Positions 1-7,247 of a stretch of 64,000 nucleotides of DNA are shown here, piece by piece. Under the pieces are notes generated by a model. It had not been told where the DNA came from, did no database searches, and saw only the letters and a list, made by a program, of their open reading frames with translations. Position 1 is the first letter of the stretch; the number at the start of each line of letters is the position of its first letter. The DNA comes from Vannielia litorea (GTDB lineage Bacteria; Pseudomonadota; Alphaproteobacteria; Rhodobacterales; Rhodobacteraceae). The translations under genes were made by a program, and so were the position numbers. Location: contig NZ_JAHVJR010000002.1 of the NCBI RefSeq assembly GCF_019801175.1, forward strand, positions 535,436 to 599,435, read 5' to 3'.

Positions 1-641
1 CCGCCATTGAACAGAAGGCCCGAGACGTTGAGGCCGACACGGAGCTTGTCAGTCGGGGGCATTTGAGCGCGCTCGAAGGGCAGGCGCAGGGCGACGTCGC
101 TGGCGGCGGTCAGGTTGCCCGAGTAGCCGAGGCTGTGCAGGAAGTCGGCAGAAAGATCATCGCGCACCGCAGCCACCCGTGCTCGGCGAATGACCCAGAG
201 GGCCATGCGGCGTGCCCAACCACGCTCGAAGGGGCCGATCGTTTGTGGCGCGAGGATCAGCGAGCGGCGGGCGACGAATGTGAGGATCTTGGCGGCCAGC
301 ATCGTGCCGGCCCGCTTGGTACCATAGATATCGGTGAAGCTGTCTCCGGCGGAGATATCGAGCACCACATCGCAGCGGCGAAGATGCGAGAGCAGACCGC
401 CGACCGGTTTGATGAAATCCTTCATCCGCAGTTCGACGACCTCGATGTCGTCTGCCTCGAAGTACTGCGGGCGCGGGTCCTTCCATCCAAGAATGGTGAA
501 ATGGGGCGTCAGCCCGAGCTTTGCGGCGGCTTCGCGGAGGATCGCGATATGGGCCAAGGTGAGCGCGCCGACTCCGAGATTGTCGGACGTCATCGAATGC
601 CAGAGCAGCCCGAGACGGATCGTTTTGGACGGTTGTGGCAT
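1..641 (-). CDS. Polysaccharide pyruvyl transferase family protein (3' end outside window)
   Basis: Enzymes of this family transfer a pyruvyl ketal from phosphoenolpyruvate to a sugar of an exopolysaccharide or cell-wall polymer. Reading inward from the ATG at 641, about 213 residues are visible before the window edge. They include an N-terminal stretch with SDNLGVGALTLAHI (about residues 19-32) and DISAGDSFTDIYG (about 95-107), followed by TIGPFERGWAR. These match the Rossmann-like N-terminal half of WcaK/CsaB-type proteins. The C-terminal half is missing, so donor and acceptor cannot be judged. No linked glycosyltransferases are visible on this side; the neighbour is an unrelated peptidase gene on the same strand about 130 bases upstream. 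The family is fairly clear, the substrate is unknown. Confidence 0.75.
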   Translation of the reverse strand, partial: MPQPSKTIRLGLLWHSMTSDNLGVGALTLAHIAILREAAAKLGLTPHFTILGWKDPRPQYFEADDIEVVELRMKDFIKPVGGLLSHLRRCDVVLDISAGDSFTDIYGTKRAGTMLAAKILTFVARRSLILAPQTIGPFERGWARRMALWVIRRARVAAVRDDLSADFLHSLGYSGNLTAASDVALRLPFERAQMPPTDKLRVGLNVSGLLFNG

Positions 642-772
642 CAATGGTGAAATCTCTGCGATTGAAATGCAAAAAGGTAACGCCTTGGAGCGTAGAGCAA
701 GATTCTGCATCCGCCAAGGATATGCTCGGCGGGCGCTGACAGAGGTGGTGGACCAGGCCGAGGTCGTGCGGA

Positions 773-1762
773 TCAGAACCCGTAGAGCTCCGGTGCCTTG
801 GCGATGCCGCGCGTGGTCCGCACGAGTTCTGCCGAGATGCCCGGCTCGGAGAGCGCGTGGCCGGCGTTGGGGATCATCTTGAGGGTGCCGCGCGGCCAGC
901 GGTCCGCGAGGGCCTGCGCTGCCTCGGGGGGGCAGATCATGTCGTAGCGGCCTTGCACCACCGTTCCGGGGATGTGGGCGATTTCGGGCATGTCCGTAAG
1001 GATCTGGCCGTCTTCGCGTAGGAAGCCCGCGTTGCTGAAATAGTGGTTCTCGATCCGGGCGAAGGCGCGGGCGTAGCTGCCGCTGCCCTCGCCCATGTGG
1101 GCGTGGCTTTCCATCGAGGCGAGGGCGTTCTCCCAGCCGGCCCAACGCTGGGCGAGGCGGGTTTCTTCCATCAGGTCGCCGGAGAACAGGCGGCGGTGGT
1201 AGGCGGCGATGAGGTCGCCCTGCTCGGCCTCGGGGATCAGCTCGGTGAAGCGCTTCCAGACATCGGGGAAGAACCGGGCCGCGCCGCCGCCGTAAAACCA
1301 TTGCAGCTCGCGCTGGGTCATCAGGAAGACGCCGCGCAGCACGAGGTAAGCGGTTTGCGCCGGGTGGGCCTGCGCATAGAGCAGCGAGAGCGTGGCGCCC
1401 CAGCTGCCGCCGAACACCACCCAGCGGTCGATGCCGAGGGTCTCGCGGATGCGCTCGATATCGGCGATCAGGTCCTGCGTGGTGTTGTTCTCGACCGAGG
1501 CGAAGGGACGGGAGCGGCCGCAGCCGCGCTGGTCGAACAGGACGACGCGGTAGATATCGGGGTCGAAGTAACGGCGCATGGCAGGTGAGCACCCGCCGCC
1601 GGGGCCGCCGTGAAGCACGACCGCCGGGATGCCCTTGGGGTTGCCGCATTGCTCGACATAGATCGAGTGGCCGCCCGGCATGTCGATCATCCGCTGGTCG
1701 AACGGGCTGATCGCCGGGTAGAGGTGGCGGTATGCGCTGTTATGACCCGCGTTCCTGTCCAT
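773..1762 (-). CDS. pip: Proline iminopeptidase
   Basis: An alpha/beta-hydrolase peptidase (S33) that releases N-terminal proline from peptides in the cytoplasm. The 329-residue product has the oxyanion-hole motif HGGPGGG (about residues 51-57), the DQRGCGRS stretch, the nucleophile elbow GGSWG (Ser about 120), the acid in GRYDMICP (Asp about 274) and the base in NAGHALSEPG (His about 302). Length and motif order fit the family. The reading frame stays open upstream, but the ATG at 1762 gives the usual N-terminus (AYRHLYPAISPFDQ follows), and extension would run into ubiG. It is divergent from ubiG, so the roughly 58 bases between their starts should hold both promoters. Confidence 0.93.
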   Translation of the reverse strand: MDRNAGHNSAYRHLYPAISPFDQRMIDMPGGHSIYVEQCGNPKGIPAVVLHGGPGGGCSPAMRRYFDPDIYRVVLFDQRGCGRSRPFASVENNTTQDLIADIERIRETLGIDRWVVFGGSWGATLSLLYAQAHPAQTAYLVLRGVFLMTQRELQWFYGGGAARFFPDVWKRFTELIPEAEQGDLIAAYHRRLFSGDLMEETRLAQRWAGWENALASMESHAHMGEGSGSYARAFARIENHYFSNAGFLREDGQILTDMPEIAHIPGTVVQGRYDMICPPEAAQALADRWPRGTLKMIPNAGHALSEPGISAELVRTTRGIAKAPELYGF

Positions 1763-1820
1763 CCCTGAGCTATATAGCGTGGCGTGGCCCGGGACCATGG
1801 GGTTGAGAAGGAGTTTTTCG

Positions 1821-2558
1821 ATGACGGTCGATACGGCAGACCCGGCGGAGCTGGCGAAGTTCGAGGCGATGGCGGCGGAGTGGTGGGACCCGGACGGGAA
1901 GTTCAAGCCGCTGCACATGCTCAATCCCTGCCGGCTGGACTACATTTGTGACCAGATCGCCGCCGAGTTCGAGCGGGATCGGGCCGGAACAGAGCCTTTT
2001 TCGGGGCTGCGCATCCTCGATATCGGCTGCGGCGGCGGTTTGCTGGCGGAGCCAATGGCGCGGATGGGTGCCGAGGTGGTGGGCGCCGATGCCGCCGCTG
2101 GCAATATCCCCGTGGCAAAGGTTCATGCAGAGCAGTCGGGGCTGGAGATCGACTATCGCCACACCACGGCGGAGGCGCTGGCGGAGGCGGGTGAGCAGTT
2201 TGACGTGGTGCTGAACATGGAGGTGGTGGAGCACGTGGCCTCGCCGCCGGACTATATCGAGGCGTGTCAGAGACTGCTGAGGCCCGGCGGGCTGATGATT
2301 TGCTCCACGATCAACCGCAACCCGAAGAGCTTTGCGATGGCCATCGTGGGCGCGGAGTGGGTGATGCGGTGGCTGCCGAAGGGCACCCACGACTGGCGAA
2401 AGTTCATCACCCCGGATGAGCTTTATGATCTGATCCGCAACGCCGGGCTTGACCCGGTCGACCGGAAGGGATTTGTCTTCAATCCAATCGCCTGGAGCTG
2501 GAGCCTGAGCGACCGTGACCTGAGCGTCAATTACGTCACCGCCAGCGTGAAACCCTAG
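1821..2558 (+). CDS. ubiG: Bifunctional 2-polyprenyl-6-hydroxyphenol methylase / 3-demethylubiquinol 3-O-methyltransferase
   Basis: Carries out both SAM-dependent O-methylations of ubiquinone biosynthesis. The 245-residue protein has the class I methyltransferase motif LDIGCGGGLLAEPMA (about residues 66-80), the post-II sequence FDVVLNMEVVEHV and RLLRPGGLMICSTINRN, all typical of UbiG, and an N-terminal KFEAMAAEWWDPDGKFKPLH segment. The start at 1821 is chosen over an upstream in-frame ATG at 1779 because a GAGAAGGAG ribosome-binding site sits about 8 bases before it and family N-terminal homology begins there. The next gene starts 11 bases after the stop, so the two may be cotranscribed. Confidence 0.95.
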   Translation: MTVDTADPAELAKFEAMAAEWWDPDGKFKPLHMLNPCRLDYICDQIAAEFERDRAGTEPFSGLRILDIGCGGGLLAEPMARMGAEVVGADAAAGNIPVAKVHAEQSGLEIDYRHTTAEALAEAGEQFDVVLNMEVVEHVASPPDYIEACQRLLRPGGLMICSTINRNPKSFAMAIVGAEWVMRWLPKGTHDWRKFITPDELYDLIRNAGLDPVDRKGFVFNPIAWSWSLSDRDLSVNYVTASVKP

Positions 2559-2569
2559 AGTTTACCCAC

Positions 2570-2941
2570 ATGCGCAAATTTGCCCTGATCGCGGCCCTCC
2601 TGTTAGTGGCCGCGCCGGCGTCTGCCGACCTGATGCAACGTTACGAGGCCGCTGACGAGGCGGTGATGGTGCGCGTTAACGCGCTTCTCGGCCAGAAAGG
2701 CGGTATGTGGAGCGATGCCGACCGGCGCGGCCGCACCTGCCTGATGGCGGAGCTGCAAAAGCGCCACGGTGCGAAGAAGGTTAGCGCAGCGGTGCGCGAC
2801 TTGGAGAAGGTCGCAGCAAGTGCGCCTCGGGCGAGGGACGCCTCACGGCTTTCGATCGACAAGACGCTGGTGCTGGCGAAGAACGGCATCCCGGTTCAGA
2901 AATGGGCGCCGGTGGCGCAGGCCTGCAAGACGAGCTTCTAG
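2570..2941 (+). CDS. Small secreted hypothetical protein
   Basis: I do not recognise a family. The 123-residue product starts with a clear cleavable signal peptide (MRKFALIAALLLVAAPASA, about residues 1-19), so the mature protein of about 104 residues should be periplasmic. The mature part is mostly helical and charged, with two cysteines (in RGRTCLMA and the C-terminal AQACKTSF) that could form one disulphide. It lies 11 bases downstream of ubiG on the same strand, which suggests cotranscription but no functional link I can name. It is convergent with the MarR gene, whose stop codon lies about 38 bases away. Confidence 0.7.
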   Translation: MRKFALIAALLLVAAPASADLMQRYEAADEAVMVRVNALLGQKGGMWSDADRRGRTCLMAELQKRHGAKKVSAAVRDLEKVAASAPRARDASRLSIDKTLVLAKNGIPVQKWAPVAQACKTSF

Positions 2942-2979
2942 GGGGGGGCATCCAGCCCGGAAGCCGCAAGGCTGGAGCG

Positions 2980-3432
2980 TCAGGGTTCTTCGCGTGAGCC
3001 GAGCTTTTGGCGCAACTCGCGCATCACGGGGAGCATGGCGCGGACCCGCTCGCTGCCAATCTCGGAGACGATGGCGGCGATGACCGGGCTGACCGAGGCA
3101 ATCGCCGCATCGCGCGCCGCACGGCCCGAGGGACTAATGGAGACCATCTTGCGCCGCGCGTCATCCCAATCGGGGCGAATGTGCACGTAACCGGCCCATT
3201 CGAGCTTGTTCAGCGTGTTGGTCATGGCCCCGCGCGTCAGGTGAAAGGCCTGCGCGAGCTGGGCGGGGCTGCGCTCTTCATTGATATGGGCGAGGTGGTT
3301 CAGCACCGAGAAATGGCTGATCTCCATGCCCTTGGGCAGCGCCTTCGACATCCGGTTGCGCGCAAGCTGCTCGGCGGTGAGCAGCTCCGAGAAGAGCGCA
3401 ACGGCGAGGGTATCGGAGGTTTCAACAGCCAT
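2980..3432 (-). CDS. MarR family transcriptional regulator
   Basis: A 150-residue winged-helix regulator. The helix-turn-helix core runs from about residue 38 to 100: LNHLAHINEERSPAQLAQAF, then HLTRGAMTNTLNKLEWAGYV (recognition helix), then the wing RPDWDDARRKMVSISPSGRA. The DDAR(R)K wing and the following GRAARDAA helix are classic MarR signatures. It lies 6 bases downstream of the amidase gene on the same strand and so probably belongs to a comF/grxC/amidase/marR transcription unit. That arrangement suggests autoregulation of the unit, but no operator was identified. The inducing ligand cannot be predicted from the sequence. Confidence 0.88.
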   Translation of the reverse strand: MAVETSDTLAVALFSELLTAEQLARNRMSKALPKGMEISHFSVLNHLAHINEERSPAQLAQAFHLTRGAMTNTLNKLEWAGYVHIRPDWDDARRKMVSISPSGRAARDAAIASVSPVIAAIVSEIGSERVRAMLPVMRELRQKLGSREEP

Positions 3433-3438
3433 GCAGGG

Positions 3439-4269
3439 TCAGGGGCCTTCGAAAGGGCGATCATGGGTCAGTGCGGGGATCTTACGGCGCGCATCGTCCA
3501 CATGTGACAGGTCGAGGTCAACTGTGATCACACCCGGAGCGGTGCCACCATCGGCCAGAACCTCGCCCCATGGGGACACCACGAGGCTGTGCCCGTGGCT
3601 GCTGCGGCTGCGGCCCTCGGTGGCGCTATGGATGCCGCATTGGGCGGGGGCGAGCACGAAGCAGCCTGTCTCGATGGCGCGGGCCTGCAGCAGCGGCTGC
3701 CAGTGGGCCGGGCCAGTGCCGGGCGAAAAGGCGGCGGGCACGGTTATGATCTGTGCCTCGGCCTTGGCGAGCGCCCGGTGAAGGTGCGGGAAGCGGACAT
3801 CGTAGCAGATGGTCAGGCCGATCTTCGCAAGGGGCGTTTCGGCCAGAACAGAGACGTTTCCGGGCCGGTATCCGGCGCTTTCGCGGTAGGTTTCGGTCTC
3901 CGACACCTGCACGTCGAACATGTGGATCTTGTCGTAGCGCGCGAGGATGTCGCCGGATGGGCCGATCAGGAAGGATCGGTTGGCGAAGCGGCCATCGGCG
4001 TCCCCGGTCTTGAGGCCGATTGAGCCAAGCAGGAGGTGCCTGCCGTGCCGCGCGGCGGCCTCGCGGAAAGCGGCGAGGGTCGGGTCTTCCGCCTCTGGCT
4101 TCAGCACCGCGATCTGGCGGGCGCGGCTGGCGGAAACGCAGTTGGTGACCTCGGGTGTGCAGATCAGCTCGGCCCCCTCCCCCACGGCCTGCTCGACCAT
4201 AGGCAGAACCGTGTCGAGGTTGGCTGCCGGGTCGTCGGAGCTGGTGAGCTGGAGGAGGGCGGCGCGCAT
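3439..4269 (-). CDS. Carbon-nitrogen hydrolase family protein (Nit1-like amidase)
   Basis: A nitrilase-superfamily amidase of 276 residues. The Glu-Lys-Cys triad is visible: Glu40 in CTPEVTN, Lys114 in RYDKIHMFD and Cys155 in TICYDVRFP. The sequence around the Lys and Cys resembles Nit1/Nit2 proteins, which hydrolyse deaminated glutathione or omega-amides such as alpha-ketoglutaramate. A role in repairing deaminated glutathione is attractive because the upstream gene is a glutaredoxin, but this is inference. Its ATG shares one base with the stop codon of the upstream grxC gene at 4269, indicating translational coupling. In this clade glutaredoxin-Nit neighbours make a glutathione-related role more likely than a general nitrilase role. 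Confidence 0.88.
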   Translation of the reverse strand: MRAALLQLTSSDDPAANLDTVLPMVEQAVGEGAELICTPEVTNCVSASRARQIAVLKPEAEDPTLAAFREAAARHGRHLLLGSIGLKTGDADGRFANRSFLIGPSGDILARYDKIHMFDVQVSETETYRESAGYRPGNVSVLAETPLAKIGLTICYDVRFPHLHRALAKAEAQIITVPAAFSPGTGPAHWQPLLQARAIETGCFVLAPAQCGIHSATEGRSRSSHGHSLVVSPWGEVLADGGTAPGVITVDLDLSHVDDARRKIPALTHDRPFEGP

Positions 4270-4529
4270 CAGGCGGCGAGCATCGGGTCGAGCTTGCCAG
4301 CACTTTCGAGCGCGAAGAGATCATCGCTGCCGCCGACGTGGGTTTCGCCGATGAAGATTTGCGGCACCGTGTGGCGCCCGCCGGCACGGTCCATCATCTC
4401 GGAGCGGCGGCCCGGCTCCTCGAAGAGGTCGATCTCGGTGAATTCGACGCCTTTTTCGGTCAGCAGGCGCTTGGCCCGAATGCAAAAACCGCAGATCGGC
4501 GTGGTGTAGATTTCGATGGGGGTGGGCAT
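4269..4529 (-). CDS. grxC: Glutaredoxin 3
   Basis: A monothiol/dithiol glutathione-dependent oxidoreductase of 86 residues with a thioredoxin fold. It has the active site TPICGFC (Cys13 and Cys16), the cis-proline motif HTVPQIFIG and the glutathione-binding GGSDDLFAL segment. The active site is CGFC rather than the CPYC of enteric GrxC; both cysteines are kept, so dithiol chemistry is expected. The ATG at 4529 was chosen because family homology begins there (MPTPIEIYTTP) and an AAGGACC ribosome-binding site precedes it; an upstream in-frame ATG would add 30 unrelated residues. It is preceded by the ComF gene with a 28-base gap and coupled to the Nit-like gene downstream. Confidence 0.93.
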   Translation of the reverse strand: MPTPIEIYTTPICGFCIRAKRLLTEKGVEFTEIDLFEEPGRRSEMMDRAGGRHTVPQIFIGETHVGGSDDLFALESAGKLDPMLAA

Positions 4530-4557
4530 GGTTGGTCCTTTCGGGTTCCGGCCATAC

Positions 4558-5283
4558 TTAGGTGTCCTTGACCGTTCGTGCCAGTGTGACAACCCGCACC
4601 TCGGTGGCGCCGGAGGCAAGGCAGGCCTCGGTGCACGCGGCCAGCGTCGCGCCGGAGGTCATGACATCATCGACCAGCAGCACCTTGCGGGCGGCCATGC
4701 GATGGCGGCGCTTTGGGTGGGGGCGGATGGCCTCGGCCATGTTGGCAAAACGGGCCGCCGCGCCGAGCCCTTCCTGCCGGGGCGTGGCGCGGGCACGGAC
4801 GAGCAGATCGGGGCAGAAGGGCGCCTCCAGCGTGCGGGCGAGGGCGCGGGCGAGCAGGGCGGACTGGTTGTAGCGGCGTTTGAACAGGCGCAGCCAGTGG
4901 AGCGGCACCGGCGCGATGAGCATGCCGGGCTCGTGGAGCGGCGCGGCGGCGCGGGCGAGCCAGGGTGCGACGGCCTGGGCGAGATCGGCCCGGTCGTGGC
5001 CTTTGAGCGCCAGCACCAGCCGCCGCCCATTGCCGCGATAGAGCATGGCCGCCGCGCCGCGGGCCCAGGGCCGGGCGATGGCAAGGCAATCGTCGCAGGT
5101 GAGATCGGGCGCGTCGTCGGGGTCGTCATCGCCGGGAAGGGGGGCGCCGCAGAGGTGGCATGTGAGGCCGGAGATGAAGGCGGTGTCGCGCCAGCAGGTG
5201 GCGCAGAGCCCGGCATCGGAGCCGGTGACCTCGCCGCAGGAGAGGCATTGGTTGGGGTAGATCGCTTGCAGTAGCCGTTGCAT
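4558..5283 (-). CDS. ComF family protein (double zinc ribbon plus phosphoribosyltransferase domain)
   Basis: The 241-residue product has four N-terminal cysteine pairs, CLSC (13/16), CATC (27/30), CHLC (42/45) and CDDC (63/66), which form the double zinc ribbon of ComF proteins. They are followed by a type I phosphoribosyltransferase domain with the PRPP loop VLLVDDVMTSGAT near residue 205 and the family block RYNQSALLARALA. In naturally competent bacteria ComF helps import or load single-stranded DNA; its enzymatic activity is unproven. It is the first gene of a minus-strand unit leading into grxC and is divergent from the methyltransferase at 5313 with only 29 bases between starts. Confidence 0.88.
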   Translation of the reverse strand: MQRLLQAIYPNQCLSCGEVTGSDAGLCATCWRDTAFISGLTCHLCGAPLPGDDDPDDAPDLTCDDCLAIARPWARGAAAMLYRGNGRRLVLALKGHDRADLAQAVAPWLARAAAPLHEPGMLIAPVPLHWLRLFKRRYNQSALLARALARTLEAPFCPDLLVRARATPRQEGLGAAARFANMAEAIRPHPKRRHRMAARKVLLVDDVMTSGATLAACTEACLASGATEVRVVTLARTVKDT

Positions 5284-5312
5284 CGGCCCGCACCCTCCGA
5301 GATAAGCCGCCC

Positions 5313-6137
5313 ATGGCCCAGCCGCCCAGACTGACCGACCGCAAGGCCCTTGCCCGCAATCGCCTCCGCGCCAGCCGCGACGCGCTGTTCCTGCACGCGC
5401 AGGCCATTGACGAGATCAAGGAAAGACTCAGCGAGGTTAACAGAACGTTTACGGCGCCCTGCGTTGTGACCGGTTTTCCGCAGATCTGGGGCGAGGCCTT
5501 CCCCGAGGCGAAGGTGATCGGCGACGATGAGGTGCTGGGGATCGAAGAGGGTGCGCATGACCTCGTGATCCACGGCATGGCGCTGCACTGGGCCTCCGAC
5601 CCGGTGGGGCAGCTGGTGCAGGCGCGGCGCGGGCTGGCGCCGGATGGGCTGTTCATCGGGGCGATGCTGGGCGGCGAGACGCTTGCGGGGTTGCGGGCGG
5701 CGCTGGCAGAGGCCGAGGCGGCGGAGACCGGCGGGCTCAGCCCGCGCGTTCTGCCGATGGGCGAGATCCGTGACCTCGGTGCGCTGCTCCAGCGGGCGGG
5801 ATTTGTGCTGCCGGTGGCCGATGCGCTGCCCCTGGAGGTGAGTTATTCGGGCGGGCTGGCGCTGATGCGCGACCTGCGGGCAATGGGCGAAGCCAATGCG
5901 ATGGAGGCCCGGCTGCGGGTGCCGACGCGACGGGCGGTGCTGCTGCGCGCGGCTGCCGCGCTGGAGGCAGGTGCGACGGCGGATGGGCGCATTCGGGCCT
6001 TGTTCGAGACTGTTTTCCTCACTGGGTGGTCGCCCGGCCCGAACCAGCCGCAGCCGCTCCGCCCCGGTTCGGCCACCGCCCGGCTGGCCGATGCGCTGGG
6101 CACCGAGGAGCGCGGTGAGGACGGTGGGAAGAGGTGA
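5313..6137 (+). CDS. NDUFAF5/BioC-like methyltransferase-fold protein
   Basis: The 274-residue protein resembles the alphaproteobacterial relatives of mitochondrial NDUFAF5, a SAM-dependent enzyme that hydroxylates an arginine of the NuoB/NDUFS7 subunit of complex I. Matching blocks are the N-terminal RDALFLHAQAIDEIKERL, then DLVIHGMALHWASDPVGQL, the conserved APDGLFIGAMLGGETLAGLR and the C-terminal SYSGGLALMRDLRAMGEANA. The expected glycine-rich SAM motif I after the first helix is hard to see: the segment reads CVVTGFPQIWGEAFPEAKVIG. It may therefore be catalytically weakened or may function mainly in assembly. It is divergent from comF and about 60 bases upstream of ferrochelatase on the same strand. 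BioC is the main alternative, but no biotin genes are nearby. Confidence 0.75.
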   Translation: MAQPPRLTDRKALARNRLRASRDALFLHAQAIDEIKERLSEVNRTFTAPCVVTGFPQIWGEAFPEAKVIGDDEVLGIEEGAHDLVIHGMALHWASDPVGQLVQARRGLAPDGLFIGAMLGGETLAGLRAALAEAEAAETGGLSPRVLPMGEIRDLGALLQRAGFVLPVADALPLEVSYSGGLALMRDLRAMGEANAMEARLRVPTRRAVLLRAAAALEAGATADGRIRALFETVFLTGWSPGPNQPQPLRPGSATARLADALGTEERGEDGGKR

Positions 6138-6197
6138 CGCATTGACCCGTGCGCCGGGGGCACTAAGCCTAGGCAAACCCAAACGCGAGGACAGCCC

Positions 6198-7214
6198 GTG
6201 AGCCACCTGCCGCCCGACCATCCGCCCGTGAAGCCCCGCAAGGTGGGCGTTCTGATCGCCAATCTCGGCACGCCGGACAGCCCCGGCTACTGGGACATGC
6301 GGCGCTATCTGAACGAGTTTCTGAGCGACAAGCGGGTGATCGATTATCCGGCGTGGAAATGGCAGCCGATCCTGAAGGGGATCATCCTGACCAAGCGGCC
6401 TTTCAGCAGCGGCAAGAACTACGAGCTGATCTGGGACAAGGCCAAGGACATGTCGCCGCTGATGGTGATCACCATCGCGCAGACCGAGGCGCTGCGCACG
6501 CGCCTGGAACAGCAGTATGGGGACAGGGTGATGGTCGATTTCTGCATGCGCTACGGCAATCCCTCGACCGAGAGCAAGGTGCGCGAGATGGTGGCAGCGG
6601 GTTGCGACAAGATCGTGTTCTTCCCGCTCTATCCGCAATACGCGGGGCCGACGACAGCGACGGCGAATGACCAGTTCTTCCGGGCGCTGATGAAGGAGAA
6701 GTGGCAACCGGCGGTGCGGACGGTGCCGGCGTACTTCGACCGGGAGAGCTATATCGATGCGCTGGCGGCCTCGGTCGCGGAGGGCATTGGCGATGCGGAG
6801 CTGCTGGTGTGCAGCTACCACGGGATGCCGAAGCGCTACCTGATGGAGGGCGACCCCTACCACTGCCAGTGCCAGAAGACGACGCGGCTGCTGCGCGAGC
6901 GGCTCGGGCTGCCGGAGGAGAAAGTGATCACCACCTTCCAGAGCCAGTTCGGCCCGGAAGACTGGCTGCGGCCCTACACCGTGGAAGAGGTCGCTGCGCG
7001 AGCCAAAGCGGGGGTGAAGAAGATCGCCGTGGTGGCGCCTGCGTTCAGTGCCGATTGCATCGAGACGCTGGAGGAGATCGAGGGAGAGATCCGCGAGAGC
7101 TTCGAGCACGCGGGGGGCGAGGAGTTTACTTACATCCCCTGCCTCAACGAGCGGCCCGATCATATCGAGGCGCTGGCTGATGCGATCGGCGAGAGCCTTT
7201 TGGGCTGGGTTTGA
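6198..7214 (+). CDS. hemH: Ferrochelatase
   Basis: Inserts Fe2+ into protoporphyrin IX, the last step of protoheme synthesis. The 338-residue protein shows VGVLIANLGTPDSP at the N-terminus, the catalytic histidine in CSYHGMPKRYL (His about 208), the following GDPYHCQCQ block and the C-terminal PAFSADCIETLEEI with the conserved glutamate (about 289). Length fits the family. The start is a GTG at 6198 with GCGAGGA about 8 bases upstream; no ATG lies in a suitable position. Several cysteines are present (among them 205, 222, 224 and 287), so an iron-sulphur cluster like that of some other alphaproteobacterial ferrochelatases cannot be excluded. It is convergent with the dihydroorotase-like gene. 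Confidence 0.96.
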   Translation: MSHLPPDHPPVKPRKVGVLIANLGTPDSPGYWDMRRYLNEFLSDKRVIDYPAWKWQPILKGIILTKRPFSSGKNYELIWDKAKDMSPLMVITIAQTEALRTRLEQQYGDRVMVDFCMRYGNPSTESKVREMVAAGCDKIVFFPLYPQYAGPTTATANDQFFRALMKEKWQPAVRTVPAYFDRESYIDALAASVAEGIGDAELLVCSYHGMPKRYLMEGDPYHCQCQKTTRLLRERLGLPEEKVITTFQSQFGPEDWLRPYTVEEVAARAKAGVKKIAVVAPAFSADCIETLEEIEGEIRESFEHAGGEEFTYIPCLNERPDHIEALADAIGESLLGWV

Positions 7215-7219
7215 TCCCG

Positions 7220-7237
7220 GCCCCGGCGAGCCGGGGC
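7220..7237. terminator. GC-rich hairpin between convergent hemH and pyrX
   Basis: A perfect 7-bp stem GCCCCGG / CCGGGGC with a CGAG loop lies in the 33 bases between the two convergent stop codons. There is no T-tract on either side, so it may be a weak bidirectional terminator or an mRNA 3'-end stabiliser. Confidence 0.4.
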
Positions 7238-7247
7238 AAGCCCTGAC

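Noticed and set aside
1779..1820. Upstream ATG extending ubiG by 14 codons
   Set aside because: Would overlap the promoter region of pip; a good ribosome-binding site supports 1821.
4659..7163. Minus-strand open frame of 834 codons spanning comF, the NDUFAF5-like gene and hemH
   Set aside because: Out of frame with comF and antisense to two real genes; Arg/Pro/His-rich translation.
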